Below, piece by piece: positions 51,035 through 60,734 of a DNA stretch of 64,000 nt. The notes below the pieces were generated by a model, which saw nothing but the letters and a program-made list of their open reading frames with translations, searched no databases and had not been told where the DNA came from. Each line of letters opens with the position of its first letter. Within the stretch, counting starts at the first letter, position 1. The position numbers and the translations under genes are program-made. Source of the DNA: MPNP01 sp965215545 (GTDB lineage Bacteria > Pseudomonadota > Alphaproteobacteria > Rhodobacterales > Rhodobacteraceae); contig OZ244066.1 of assembly GCA_965215545.1 (NCBI GenBank), positions 3,070,201-3,134,200 on the forward strand, given 5' to 3'.

Positions 51035-51628
51035 TCAGCCCACCGCCTTGCCAGTCTGGAGCGCACGCACGACGGCGCCATAGCCACCGGCCTTGAGCCA
51101 GGCGTCCTCCTCTGGCGTGTTGATGCGCCCCAGAGCCGGATTGCGGTAGGGGAACCGGCCGAATGTGCTGATGATCCACCGATGCGCCCGGGCATGCAGC
51201 AGATTGGTTTCACTGTCTGGCGGCATCCTGGCGCCGATCAGGGCCATGCACCTGTCCTGGTCGGCAAGGTCTTCGCTGTGCATGAATGGCAGGTAGACAT
51301 TCATCCGCTGCTCCGGAGGGAGGGCAAGATCGAGGTCATGGTCGATCACGTTCTGGGCAACACGGCGGGCCCGGGAGTCACTGGCAAAGGCCTTGGCTGA
51401 ATCGCGGAACATGTTCCGTGGAAACTGGTCGAGCAGGACCAGGAGCGCCAGAGCACTCTCCGGTCTGGCCATCCATCCATCGTAGGTACCGGCACTTGCG
51501 GCCTGCCAGTGCACCTTGAATTCCGCCCGGATCCGGGCATCGAGTCCTTTAGAGGCCGTGAAGCGCTCCACCGGCTCGACCTCGTCAAACCAGAATGTCA
51601 GGATGCGGGACCAGATCGTCTCTGTCAT
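51035..51628 (-). CDS. DUF924 family protein
   Basis: The protein shows the DUF924 pattern: ILTFWFDEVEP at the N-terminus, LALLVLLDQFPRNMFRDSAKAFASD in the middle, YLPFMHSEDLADQDRCMAL, and HRWIISTFGRFPYRNPALGR. The family has an all-helical, TPR-like fold and unknown function. The 197 residues are normal. It lies between lpd and the esterase gene with gaps of eight and ten bases, so the three form an operon. Confidence 0.9.
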   Translation of the reverse strand: MTETIWSRILTFWFDEVEPVERFTASKGLDARIRAEFKVHWQAASAGTYDGWMARPESALALLVLLDQFPRNMFRDSAKAFASDSRARRVAQNVIDHDLDLALPPEQRMNVYLPFMHSEDLADQDRCMALIGARMPPDSETNLLHARAHRWIISTFGRFPYRNPALGRINTPEEDAWLKAGGYGAVVRALQTGKAVG

Positions 51629-51637
51629 TGCATAACC

Positions 51638-52336
51638 TCAAGATCGGGCAGGTGGAACGGCACCACCGCGGTGAGCCTCGGCCAGCAATTCGCGCTGCAT
51701 GAAGTGAATGATGCACCCGATGGTCGATGGGTGAATGGAATGGCCAATGTCCTTGGTGGCGTAGGTGTGGACGGGAAAATTGTTCGTGGCAAGGGCATCC
51801 CGGGCCGCTGCCATCCGATCGAATGGCACGACGTCATCATTCCGGTCATGGCAGAGGAGGATGGGTGGGAAGGACCGGGCCTCGTCCCCGAGGCCATCGG
51901 CACCGAGCAGCATGCCGGCAATGGAAACGGCACAGCAGAGTTGCTGGGAGACGCGGGGGGCAATCTGCAGGGCCAGCATGCCCCCCTGGGAAAAGCCGAG
52001 CAGGATCTGTCTTGCAACCGGGATGGACTCGGCCGTGGCGACAGTGTTCAGGGTTTCCATGACCCGCAGGATGGATTCCTGCATTGTCACCCCGAGTTCG
52101 ATGTGCGTTGATCCATCGTATTGGGGCATGCTGAACCACTGCCGACCCTCGGGATTGATGGGAGTCTGGTGGGGTGCGTCGGGGGCAACAAAGAGGGTGT
52201 CGGGCATGTTTTCGCCCAGATGATCAGCCAGTTCGATCACGTCCTGCCCGTTGGCACCAATCCCATGAAGAATCATCACCAGGCTGTCAGCCTTGCCCGA
52301 CAGCGCATCGCGTCGCTTGAGCGGCAGATCCTGCAT
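51638..52336 (-). CDS. Phospholipase/carboxylesterase-family hydrolase
   Basis: Alpha/beta hydrolase of 232 residues resembling YpfH and eukaryotic acyl-protein thioesterases. Conserved blocks are MILHGIGANGQDVIELA (oxyanion hole), FVAPDAPHQTPINPEGRQWF, the nucleophile elbow ILLGFSQGGMLAL, CHDRNDDVVPF (Asp) and DIGHSIHPSTI (His). The substrate is unknown; short acyl esters are usual. First gene of the esterase-DUF924-lpd unit. Confidence 0.9.
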   Translation of the reverse strand: MQDLPLKRRDALSGKADSLVMILHGIGANGQDVIELADHLGENMPDTLFVAPDAPHQTPINPEGRQWFSMPQYDGSTHIELGVTMQESILRVMETLNTVATAESIPVARQILLGFSQGGMLALQIAPRVSQQLCCAVSIAGMLLGADGLGDEARSFPPILLCHDRNDDVVPFDRMAAARDALATNNFPVHTYATKDIGHSIHPSTIGCIIHFMQRELLAEAHRGGAVPPARS

Positions 52337-52587
52337 CGGGGCACTCCTTTCATTCCATTCAGCAACCCGGTCACATATGCGGCTGGGGCTCCCATGGTCA
52401 ACTCCAGGGCACTGCGCCTCCCATTTCTAATCCTGAGCATGATCATCTGCAATTGCTAAGTCAGTCCCGCAGAGTGCAGGATTCGTAAATGCACCGTTGG
52501 CATGGCATACTTGGCAAGCCGGTGCGGTGCGGGGCAAGACCCCGGGGCGATCACGCTGTTGGCAGGATTCACAGACAGGGAAGCCAG

Positions 52588-53484
52588 ATGCCAAGGACAC
52601 CGTTGTTGCCTGTTTTTCTCGCCGTCATGATTCTGGGTGCAGATGTCCATTCTCAGGAGACCGGGCGGGTCCTTGATGATATCCTGCGCAGTTCTGTCCA
52701 GTCCGCCCAGGGCGTGACAGTTGAAGTCCTGCAACTGACTGTCCCGGGACGCGCCGCGCGCGTACAGTCCAACCCGGACGATCTCGCCACCCTGTTTTCC
52801 ATCCTGCTCGGCGGAGATTCAACAGGCATGGATGCGGCAGCTGGAACCATTCCCCTGACCCTCTCCCAGCGCTACAACAACCAGATCGAGCTGTCCGGCT
52901 CCCTCCCTGCGCACCTCGCTGCGGTGACCCTTGAGCTCGTCGCACTGCATCGCCTGCCTCTCATTCTGGCCGGACTTGACAGCAATGGTGAGGCACTTGC
53001 GATCGAGCCCCGGATCCACTCCCTGGACGATGACCAATCGGTCCGGCGTCCGGGTGAGCGACGCCGCTCGCGGACAACCTGGAACATCAGTCACCTGTCC
53101 ATCGGCCAGAACGACATCCGCATCTTTGTGCTCGGCCAGGACAATGTCGCCCGGCAGGTCATCCACATCTCCCTGCATCGTGGTGCATCCACTCCATCAT
53201 CGACTCCCGCCGCAGCGGCCGTCCCCCTGCCCACCGGGAACACCGATCCAATCCCGCAGAATCGGAATATGGTTTCTCTCAACCGAGACGACTGGCGCCA
53301 GATTCAAATCAGCCTGATCCAGGCTGGCTTCGATCCCGGAACCCCGGATGGCATTCCAGGCCCCCGGACCCGCTCGGCAATCCGGGACTGGCAACGGGCC
53401 AATGGCCTGCCACCCAATGGTGAGCTCGATGCCTCCTCATCCCGCATTCTGCTGTCACCCGGTTTCCCGTCCCAGCCGCGATAG
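52588..53484 (+). CDS. Exported protein with C-terminal peptidoglycan-binding domain
   Basis: The start MPRTPLLPVFLAVMILGADVHS is a signal peptide with AGGGAAG before the ATG. The central 190 residues (including NPDDLATLFSILLGG and SQRYNNQIELSG) are unassigned, a Ser/Thr/Pro linker follows, and the last 60 residues form a PG_binding_1 domain (QISLIQAGFDPGTPDGIPG and RSAIRDWQRANGLPP). It probably sits in the periplasm attached to the cell wall. The same domain occurs in the pseudoprotease-like protein at 8.1 kb, but the rest is unrelated. Confidence 0.8.
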   Translation: MPRTPLLPVFLAVMILGADVHSQETGRVLDDILRSSVQSAQGVTVEVLQLTVPGRAARVQSNPDDLATLFSILLGGDSTGMDAAAGTIPLTLSQRYNNQIELSGSLPAHLAAVTLELVALHRLPLILAGLDSNGEALAIEPRIHSLDDDQSVRRPGERRRSRTTWNISHLSIGQNDIRIFVLGQDNVARQVIHISLHRGASTPSSTPAAAAVPLPTGNTDPIPQNRNMVSLNRDDWRQIQISLIQAGFDPGTPDGIPGPRTRSAIRDWQRANGLPPNGELDASSSRILLSPGFPSQPR

Positions 53485-53522
53485 CCGGACAGGCCGGTTC
53501 TGCTTGAGGCCGCCAGCGGCGC

Positions 53523-54173
53523 TTATCCGCGGACTGCCTCGCGTCCCTTCAGATGGCGGTAATGGGACCAGAGCAGCTGTGCAGCGACTGCGCGGCACGG
53601 TGCCCATCCGGCAGCAATCTCACGAAGAGTGCGCTCGGATGGCCGTTCGGGCAAGTCAAGGAGCGACGCTGCGGCCACCTGGAGCGCCAGATCCCCAGCG
53701 GGAAAGACATCCGCCCGGCCGAGGGCAAACATGAGATAGATCTCGGCCGTCCAGGTCCCGATCCCGCGCAGGCGGGTCAGGGTTGCAATGACCACGTCAT
53801 CGGGAGCGACCGCAAGGGCGGCGGTGTCGGTCTGGCTGGCGGCCAGCGTCTTGAGATAGCCGGCCTTCTGGGGCGAGACACCACAGGCCCGCAGTTGCTC
53901 TGGTGAGGCGCGGTCAATCGCCCGGCGGGAGAAGAGTTCGGCATCCTTCAATCTCTGGATGATTGTGTCGGAGGCCGCCACGGACAACTGTTGGCTGATG
54001 ATCAGCTCGGCAAGGGCTGCAAAGCCCTGGCCGCTGCGGCGCAGCCGCAGCTGTCCAACCGCATCCACCACCGGACCAAAGCGTCCATCGATCGCCACCA
54101 GTCGGTTCACGGAGCGGGTCAGATCGGCAATGGTCGCCAGGGTCTCCGGTACAATGGGTTGATCTTTCTCCAT
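53523..54173 (-). CDS. alkA: DNA-3-methyladenine glycosylase II (AlkA-like)
   Basis: Helix-hairpin-helix glycosylase of 216 residues that removes alkylated purines from DNA. ALAELIISQQLSVAASDTI begins the HhH-GPD domain, ACGVSPQKAGYLKTLA and LTRLRGIGTWTAEIYLMFAL form the hairpin, and FPAGDLALQ carries the catalytic Asp161. The N-terminal TBP-like domain of E. coli AlkA is lacking, as in the short MAG1/AlkA forms. It is convergent with the upstream exported-protein gene. Confidence 0.92.
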   Translation of the reverse strand: MEKDQPIVPETLATIADLTRSVNRLVAIDGRFGPVVDAVGQLRLRRSGQGFAALAELIISQQLSVAASDTIIQRLKDAELFSRRAIDRASPEQLRACGVSPQKAGYLKTLAASQTDTAALAVAPDDVVIATLTRLRGIGTWTAEIYLMFALGRADVFPAGDLALQVAAASLLDLPERPSERTLREIAAGWAPCRAVAAQLLWSHYRHLKGREAVRG

Positions 54174-54317
54174 GGTCCGCCCTTGGCACGGGTTGCCTGG
54201 ATCTGCAACCGGGGTGGCGGATCAGCACTGCATGGGCCCCCGCGGGAGCGTCCCGATTGACAATATGGAGCGCGGTGTTAGCCAGGATCCATGGCCGGAC
54301 AGGGGAGTCGGGGCGGA

Positions 54318-55535
54318 ATGGCTGAGGATCGAAGGACGTACCGGAATGTGGTGATTCTGGTGCTGGTGCAGGCCATCAGCGGGGCCCAGATGCCGATCGT
54401 CTTCACGATCAGTGGTCTGGCCGGCCAGTCCCTGGCCAGCAATGTCTGCTGGGCGACCCTGCCGATCTCGTGCGTTGTCTTCGGGTCGATGACCACGGCC
54501 CCCTGGCTGAGTGCCCTGATGCAGAGATTCGGTCGCCGCATCGGGTTCCTCTGTGGCAATCTTGGCGGACTCGGCGGTGGTATTGTGGGGATGATCGCCC
54601 TCCAGCAGGCCTCGTTTCCGCTCTTCCTGGTCGCGTCCTACCTGACAGGAATCTACATGTCGGCGAACGGGTTCCTGCGCTTTGCGGCGGCAGATACCGC
54701 CAGCAAGGCGTTTCAGGCCAAGGCGATTTCCTACGTGATGGCCGGCGGGCTGCTGGCAGCCATCATTGGCCCTCAACTCGTCAAGGCCTCGCACGACCAG
54801 TTTGCCATCCCCTTCATGGGTTCCTTTCTGGTCATCATCGGGCTGAATGCCGTGGGGGCACTGCTGCTGGCCTTTCTCGACATTCCGACCCGCGTCGGTC
54901 CGGGGGCGATCAGCGGCCGGCAACGCAGCTGGCACCAGCTGTTGCGGGACCGGACCATCGTGGTGGCCATGATCTGCGCCATGGTCTCGTACGCCCTGAT
55001 GAATCTGGTCATGACCTCAACACCGCTGGCTGTCGTGGGGTGCGGCTACACCACCGGCAATGCCGCCGACATCGTGACGGCCCACGTTCTGGCCATGTTC
55101 GCTCCATCCTTTATCACCGGTCATGTCATTGCCCGAATCGGAGCCGTCCGGGTGGTGATGATCGGGCTCGTGCTGTTGGCAGGAGCTGGAGGTGCCGCCA
55201 TCGCCGACATCGCGCTCACCAACTTCTTCGTGGCCCTGATCCTTCTCGGTTTTGGCTGGAATTTCGGTTTCATCGGGGCCACGGCCATGCTGGTTGATGC
55301 CCATGAACCCACCGAACGGGGCCGGGTCCAGGGCATGAACGACATGGTGGTCTTTGGTTGCGTGACGATCGCCTCACTGACGTCTGGCCTGCTGATGAAC
55401 TGCACCGGCGGCACAGCCGAACTGGGCTGGACATGGGTCAACTGGGCCATGGCCCCGTTCCTCCTGCTGGCGGGGCTGGCACTGTACGCGTTGTACCGCG
55501 ACAGGGTCCGCGGGGGTCGGCAACCGGCGGGTTGA
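54318..55535 (+). CDS. MFS transporter
   Basis: About twelve membrane segments, with the MFS loop 2-3 signature degenerate as LMQRFGRRIGFLCGN and a second-half repeat VIARIGAVRVVMIGLV. ATAMLVDAHEPTERGRVQGMNDMVVFG is typical of a bacterial 'MFS_1' subgroup of unknown substrate. I chose the ATG at 54318 because AGGGGAG precedes it; an in-frame ATG at 54291 would add nine residues. It is convergent with cimA, whose stop is eight bases away. Confidence 0.88.
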   Translation: MAEDRRTYRNVVILVLVQAISGAQMPIVFTISGLAGQSLASNVCWATLPISCVVFGSMTTAPWLSALMQRFGRRIGFLCGNLGGLGGGIVGMIALQQASFPLFLVASYLTGIYMSANGFLRFAAADTASKAFQAKAISYVMAGGLLAAIIGPQLVKASHDQFAIPFMGSFLVIIGLNAVGALLLAFLDIPTRVGPGAISGRQRSWHQLLRDRTIVVAMICAMVSYALMNLVMTSTPLAVVGCGYTTGNAADIVTAHVLAMFAPSFITGHVIARIGAVRVVMIGLVLLAGAGGAAIADIALTNFFVALILLGFGWNFGFIGATAMLVDAHEPTERGRVQGMNDMVVFGCVTIASLTSGLLMNCTGGTAELGWTWVNWAMAPFLLLAGLALYALYRDRVRGGRQPAG

Positions 55536-55542
55536 CGGAGCC

Positions 55543-57240
55543 CTAAGGCAAGTGGGTGACCGGTGTCACCTTGTCGTGATGGAGTTTCCAGATGATGGAG
55601 TCGACCAGGGCCTCGAAGGAGGCCTCGATCAGGTTGGGCGAGACACCGACGGTGGTCCAGTGGGTCCCCGTCCTGTCCTTGCTCTCGATCAGGACCCGTG
55701 TCACCGCTGCAGTCCCGGTGCCGGAAATCCGGACCTTGAAGTCGACGAGTTCGATTTCATCAATGGCATCCTGATAGGGTCCGAGGTCCTTGCGGATGGC
55801 CTGTGAGAGGGCATGGACCGGTCCGCTGTCCCGGCCCTCCTCAAGCCCCTCGGAGGCCGAGATCTTGCGGGTCCTGCCGATGTTGACCACCACGACGGCT
55901 TCGGATGCGGTGGCTGTCTCCCGGGAATGGTGGGAGACCTGCTCGACAAAGACCCGGAACCGTTGGATGCGAAAATATTCCGGCAGGGTCCCGCAGAGGC
56001 GGGCCACGAGCAGCTCGAAGGAGGCCAGGGCCACATCGTAGGCATACCCCCGGCTCTCACGCTGCTTGACCTCATCGATGATCCGTGCCTGCATGACCTC
56101 CGAGAGACTGTCGGCACCGAGGCCGGACCGTTCGAGCCAGGACCGGATATTGGATCTGCCCGACTGGTTGGAGACGGCGATGTGTCGGTCATTGCCGACC
56201 CGCTCGGGCTCGACGTGTTCGTAGGTCGTGGTATTGCGCAGCATCGCCGAGGCGTGCAGTCCACCCTTGTGGGCAAAGGCCGAGGTGCCGACATAAGCGG
56301 CCTGCGGGTCGGGATCACGATTGAGAATGGCATCGAGGGACCGCGAAAGTTCCGTGAGTTTGGCAAGGCCCGACTCGTTGATGCCGGTTCGATAGAGGCT
56401 CCGATAGGGTTCCTTGAGGGTCAGGGTGGCCATGAGGGACACGAGATTGGCATTCCCGCATCGCTCGCCGATGCCGTTGATGGTGCCCTGCACCTGACGG
56501 GCCCCGGCATCGATGGCGGCAAGGCTGCCGGCCACCGCATTCTCGGTATCGTTGTGGGCGTGAATCCCCAACGCTGCCCCGGGGATGCCAAAGTCGATGA
56601 CCGCACGGGTGGTGGACTCGATCTCCTTGGGCAGGGTGCCACCGTTGGTATCGCAGAGCACCACCCAGCGGGCCCCGGCATCGATGGCGGCCCGGACACA
56701 GGCCAGGGCATAGTCAGGATTGTCCCGGTAGCCATCAAAGAAATGCTCGGCATCGAAAACAACCTCCCGGTCCCTACCCCCGAGGTGGGCCACCGAGTCG
56801 GCAATGCAGTCAAGATTCTCCTCGAGACTGATGCCAAGGGCTTCCCGGACATGAAAATCATGCGTCTTGCCCACCAGAGTGAGACACCGGGCCCCGGAAT
56901 TGAGCAGGTTGGCCAGATTGGTGTCGTTGGCCGCCGACCGCCCCGCCCGACGGGTCATGCCAAAGGCCGCGATCACGGCATGGTGCGTGGTGGGGATGGC
57001 AGCGAAATATGCCGTATCCGTAGCGTTGGCGCCGGGCACACCACCCTCGATATAGTCCATGCCGAAAGCATCCATGGTCTCGGTCAACTGGCGCTTCTCC
57101 AACTCCCGGAACTGGACGCCCATCGACTGTACCCCGTCCCGGAGTGTCGTGTCGTAGATGTGGATCCTGGCCCGCGGATCCGGTCCTGCCTCACTGGCTG
57201 TCATCGGCCCCCTCGATGGCTGTCGCTGCTGTCTTGCCAT
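55543..57240 (-). CDS. cimA: Citramalate synthase
   Basis: DRE-TIM metallolyase that condenses pyruvate with acetyl-CoA to (R)-citramalate, the first step of the threonine-independent isoleucine pathway. IYDTTLRDGVQSMGVQF is the catalytic and metal motif, LGIHAHNDTENAVAGS supplies the metal-binding His pair, and QVQGTINGIGERCGNANL is the GxGERxGN-type block. HKGGLHASAM and the C-terminal LeuA-dimer domain with KVRISGTGTAAVTRV complete it. At 565 residues it falls in the long CimA group rather than homocitrate or isopropylmalate synthases. An ATG 12 codons downstream is an alternative start. It lies six bases after cysS. Confidence 0.92.
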   Translation of the reverse strand: MARQQRQPSRGPMTASEAGPDPRARIHIYDTTLRDGVQSMGVQFRELEKRQLTETMDAFGMDYIEGGVPGANATDTAYFAAIPTTHHAVIAAFGMTRRAGRSAANDTNLANLLNSGARCLTLVGKTHDFHVREALGISLEENLDCIADSVAHLGGRDREVVFDAEHFFDGYRDNPDYALACVRAAIDAGARWVVLCDTNGGTLPKEIESTTRAVIDFGIPGAALGIHAHNDTENAVAGSLAAIDAGARQVQGTINGIGERCGNANLVSLMATLTLKEPYRSLYRTGINESGLAKLTELSRSLDAILNRDPDPQAAYVGTSAFAHKGGLHASAMLRNTTTYEHVEPERVGNDRHIAVSNQSGRSNIRSWLERSGLGADSLSEVMQARIIDEVKQRESRGYAYDVALASFELLVARLCGTLPEYFRIQRFRVFVEQVSHHSRETATASEAVVVVNIGRTRKISASEGLEEGRDSGPVHALSQAIRKDLGPYQDAIDEIELVDFKVRISGTGTAAVTRVLIESKDRTGTHWTTVGVSPNLIEASFEALVDSIIWKLHHDKVTPVTHLP

Positions 57241-57246
57241 GATACC

Positions 57247-58671
57247 CTATCCCTGTGCACGAATCATCGTGGCCAGCGTCTCCAGAGCCTGCATATCAAG
57301 CGTTCCGGCAAGACTCCATTCACTGCCATCCACCCCATCCCTGATTGACACACCAGCCGCCTGCAGGTCATCCCGCAACCGGTCAGCCAGGGCAAAGTCA
57401 CGGGTCCGACGGGCCGCCGTCCGAGCCTTGATGATCGCATCAATCCATGCACGAGCCGCATCGCCCGGGGCATCATCTGGCTGCGCGTGATCTGGCAGCA
57501 GTCCCAGGAACTGCAGACCGCGCCGGAGGGCGGGCGCGTCCCCGATGGCCGCCAGTTGGTGCAGACGGGTCAGGGCTGCGGGTGTATTGAGATCATCGGC
57601 AAGCGCATCAAGGATGTGCTGATCGAGATCCGTCCCGTCAGCATCCGCATCGACCAGAACATGCGACCAGCGCTGCAGGGCGGACCGGGCTTCCGCGAGC
57701 CGGCGCTGCGTCCAGTCGAGTCTCTGTCGGTAATGGGTACTGAGCAGGGCATACCGGATCTCCTCACCGCTGATGCCATCCTCGAGGAGATCGTGGACGG
57801 TGACGAAATTCCCCAGACTCTTGGCCATCTTGCTGCCATCGACCGTGATCAGGCCATTGTGCATCCAGTAGGTGGCGAACCGGGCCTCGGGATTGGCGCA
57901 GCGGCTCTGGGCAGCCTCGTTTTCATGGTGCGGGAACAGAAGGTCGGCCCCGCCGCCATGGATGTCGAAGTTCCTGCCAAGAAGATGCAGGCTCATGGCT
58001 GAACATTCGATGTGCCACCCGGGCCGACCCCGCCCCCAGGGACTTGACCAGCCGGGTACGGCTGCATCCGAAGGTTTCCACAGAACGAAATCCATCGGGT
58101 TGCGCTTGTAGGGTGCCACCTCCACCCGGGCACCGGCCATGAGGTCCGCAGGCAGGCGTTGCGAGAGGGACCCGTAGTCCGCATCACTGTCCACAGCGAA
58201 GAGGACATGCCCCTGCTCGACATAGGCGTGCCCGGCCTCGAGCAGCACTGTGATCATGTCAATCATGGCCGGGATGAACTCGGTGGCCCGGGGCTCCTTG
58301 GTGGGCGCAAGGACATGCAGGGCCGCCAGGTCCTCGTGATACCATGCCGTGGTCTCCCGGGTGAGGGACTTGACGACCTCAAGCACCGGGCGGGCATCAC
58401 CAGCCGCCACCATCTCGCTCGCCCGTGTGTTGATCTTGTCATCGATATCCGTGATGTTGCGGACATAGACGACATGCTGCGGTCCATAGACACAGCGCAG
58501 CAGTCGATAGAGGACATCGAACACCACCGCCGGACGGGCATTGCCGATATGGGCCCGGTCGTAGACCGTCGGACCACAGACATACATGCGCACCCGGCGG
58601 CGGTCACGCGGGGTGAACGCCTCCTTGGTCCCTTTGGCGGTATTCCAGACGTACAGTTCCGGCAAGGTCAT
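57247..58671 (-). CDS. cysS: Cysteinyl-tRNA synthetase
   Basis: Class I synthetase of 474 residues. The HIGH motif is HIGN in RAHIGNARPAVVFD, zinc ligands include Cys32 (YVCGPTVYD) and the central CSAMS...HHENE region, and KMSKS appears as KMAKSLGNFV. NITDIDDKIN and GIDIHGGGADLLFPHHENE-like DIHGGGADLLFPHHE are present. Length and order are standard. It is the first gene of a leftward pair with cimA; the sulfur amino-acid link with cysK elsewhere is only thematic. Confidence 0.97.
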   Translation of the reverse strand: MTLPELYVWNTAKGTKEAFTPRDRRRVRMYVCGPTVYDRAHIGNARPAVVFDVLYRLLRCVYGPQHVVYVRNITDIDDKINTRASEMVAAGDARPVLEVVKSLTRETTAWYHEDLAALHVLAPTKEPRATEFIPAMIDMITVLLEAGHAYVEQGHVLFAVDSDADYGSLSQRLPADLMAGARVEVAPYKRNPMDFVLWKPSDAAVPGWSSPWGRGRPGWHIECSAMSLHLLGRNFDIHGGGADLLFPHHENEAAQSRCANPEARFATYWMHNGLITVDGSKMAKSLGNFVTVHDLLEDGISGEEIRYALLSTHYRQRLDWTQRRLAEARSALQRWSHVLVDADADGTDLDQHILDALADDLNTPAALTRLHQLAAIGDAPALRRGLQFLGLLPDHAQPDDAPGDAARAWIDAIIKARTAARRTRDFALADRLRDDLQAAGVSIRDGVDGSEWSLAGTLDMQALETLATMIRAQG

Positions 58672-58820
58672 GGTGTTGCAGTGCGTGGCCGATTGAATTC
58701 GGGCCCCCTATATGAGATTTGACCCGCGCATCCAATGACCCCGCGCTCCGGGTGGACCGGGACCTCACCTGGCCCATCGCTCGGCGTCCAAAGGGATCGC
58801 GACACGCTGGCAGGAGACCC

Positions 58821-60236
58821 ATGGACCATCACGACCTGACCCGGTGGATCCGCACCGGTGCCGACTGGATCGGCACCTACCACCAGACCCTTGACCGGCA
58901 GCCGGTGCGCCCGGCCCTGACACCAAATGTCCTGCTTGACCAGTTGCCCCCGGCACCACCTGAGGATCCCGAACCCATGGAGGCGATCTTTGCGGATTTT
59001 GTCGACCTCATCCCCGCCGGGATGACACACTGGCAACACCCGAAATTCTTCGCGTATTTCAGCGCCATGGCCTCACCCGCCTCCATCTTCGGAGAAATCC
59101 TTGCCGATGCCATGGCCTGCAACACGATGCTCTGGCAGACCTCGCCCCATGGCACCGAACTCGAACTCCGCATGATCGACTGGTTCCGGCAGGCCCTGGG
59201 TCTGCCGGACCATTACCGGGGACTGATCCAGGACGGGGCCTCCCTTGCCTCCCTGTGCGCAGTCCTGACCATGCGCGAGCGGGCCACGGGCTGGTCCGGC
59301 AACCAGACCGGCCTGACCGGCATGGCACCGCTGAGGATCTATGCCACACGGGAAAACCATTCCTCGATCACCAAGGCCATCCGGATCGCCGGGATCGGTC
59401 AGGACAATCTGGTGGCGGTGCCGGTCAATCAGGACCGGGCCATGGCTCCCGATGCCCTGCGATGCGCCATCAGGCAGGACAGGGCGGCGGGACGCACGCC
59501 GGCTGGCATCATCCTCTGTCTTGGCGGGACGGCATCCGGGGCCATGGATCAGCTGGCCGCCCCGCTCGCCATCGCCCGGGAGTTTGGCCTCTATACACAT
59601 GTCGATGCCGCCTGGGCCGGCTCGGCGATGATCTGCCCGGAATTGCGTGGGCTCTGGCAGGGCATCGAGCAGGCCGACTCGATTGTCCTCAATCCCACCA
59701 AACTCATCGGCATGCAGTCCGATTGCTCGATCCACCTGCTGGCAGATCCGGCCGACCAGATCCGGGCCGTGTCCTATTCGGCCGATTACCTGACAACCGA
59801 GACCGATGCCGAGATCCTCGACATCAGTTCCATGACCCTGCCTCTCGGGCGCCGCTTCCGTTCCCTCAAGATCTGGTTCCACTTCCGGGCCTACGGCCTC
59901 AGCGGCATCCGCTCCCTGATGCGGAATCACATCCGCTGGAACCATGAAATCCGTGCGCCATTCCATGCCGACCCCGAGTTCGATGTCTGGGTCGAAACCC
60001 CCCTCTCGCTCTTTGGCTTCACGTTTTGCCCAGCCGGTCATGATGCCAATGCCCTCACCGCCGAACTGCTCCGCCGCATCAATGACGATGGCCGGATCTA
60101 CCTGACCAGGACCCGGATTGACGGTCGCGAGACCATCCGCATCACCGGGGGCACATTTGCCACAACCCGTGAGGATGTCATGGCCATCTATCCCATCGTG
60201 CGGGCCATGGCGGATGCCTGTCTTGTCGACAGATGA
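58821..60236 (+). CDS. PLP-dependent amino-acid decarboxylase (group II)
   Basis: The 471-residue protein follows the aromatic-L-amino-acid/tyrosine/glutamate decarboxylase fold. HPKFFAYFSAMAS begins the substrate site, TRENHSSITKAIRIAG contains the PLP-stacking His180, THVDAAWAGSAMICPEL the pyridine-binding Asp262, and the PLP lysine is Lys294 in LNPTKLIG. Family members usually read N-x-H-K-W at this place, so the Thr and Leu are unusual. The C-terminal domain ends with the VIRITGGTFATT-like IRITGGTFATTRED. GGAGA precedes the ATG. Substrate cannot be told from sequence; tyrosine, DOPA or tryptophan are the family norms. Confidence 0.85.
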   Translation: MDHHDLTRWIRTGADWIGTYHQTLDRQPVRPALTPNVLLDQLPPAPPEDPEPMEAIFADFVDLIPAGMTHWQHPKFFAYFSAMASPASIFGEILADAMACNTMLWQTSPHGTELELRMIDWFRQALGLPDHYRGLIQDGASLASLCAVLTMRERATGWSGNQTGLTGMAPLRIYATRENHSSITKAIRIAGIGQDNLVAVPVNQDRAMAPDALRCAIRQDRAAGRTPAGIILCLGGTASGAMDQLAAPLAIAREFGLYTHVDAAWAGSAMICPELRGLWQGIEQADSIVLNPTKLIGMQSDCSIHLLADPADQIRAVSYSADYLTTETDAEILDISSMTLPLGRRFRSLKIWFHFRAYGLSGIRSLMRNHIRWNHEIRAPFHADPEFDVWVETPLSLFGFTFCPAGHDANALTAELLRRINDDGRIYLTRTRIDGRETIRITGGTFATTREDVMAIYPIVRAMADACLVDR

Positions 60237-60356
60237 TCACCAAGGACAGGCCCTGCGGTCGCACGAAAGCCGAGGCGTTCAGTCGTACGCCACATGACTC
60301 CATCCGGTTCCGGAAGATGCGGTCCGGTGGCACGGGGGTGATGATTCGTGGGCTTT

Positions 60357-60486
60357 CCGATACCGGATCGAGAATTTCTTTGCGAAAATCAAGGAGTCCG
60401 GAGGTATCGCCACGCGATACGACAAGACCCGCACAAGTTTCGCAGCAGGGATTCACCTGATGGCGGGCGTAGTGGCGGCACGATGA
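60357..60486 (+). pseudogene. C-terminal remnant of an IS5-family transposase
   Basis: The frame reads YRIENFFAKIKESGGIATRY, DKTRTSFAAGIHLMAGVV and stops at 60486. It corresponds to the last 40 residues of IS5-type transposases (R-I-E-x-F-F-x-K-I-K ... ATRYDKT). Upstream sequence to the decarboxylase gene looks like further decayed IS DNA without an open frame. The intact IS5-family copy at 40.8 kb has a related but different C-terminus, so this is not a recent duplicate. Confidence 0.75.
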
Positions 60487-60734
60487 TCGTCAACGGGCCT
60501 TGATAAGGACCCCTTGAGGTCCAGAAGCATTTCCGGCTGAGGGGGTGTGGAGATCCCATAGCGCTCATCCCCCGGGCTGTAAATCACCAACGCATGGTCA
60601 TGGTTCGGTTGAAGCCCGCAGAACGGAAGTCTCCAATTGGTGAGTTTATTCGTTCCTGTCGAGTGCCCAAAAGATGTTCTTTGAAATGGGGCGGACTGAT
60701 TCAGGAATCGTTGGACGAGCCGATTGACGGGTGG
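60487..60734. other. Intergenic, no gene seen
   Basis: About 250 bases between the IS remnant and the leftward three-gene operon. GC is lower than in the core and no conserved frame or clear terminator is visible. Confidence 0.4.
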
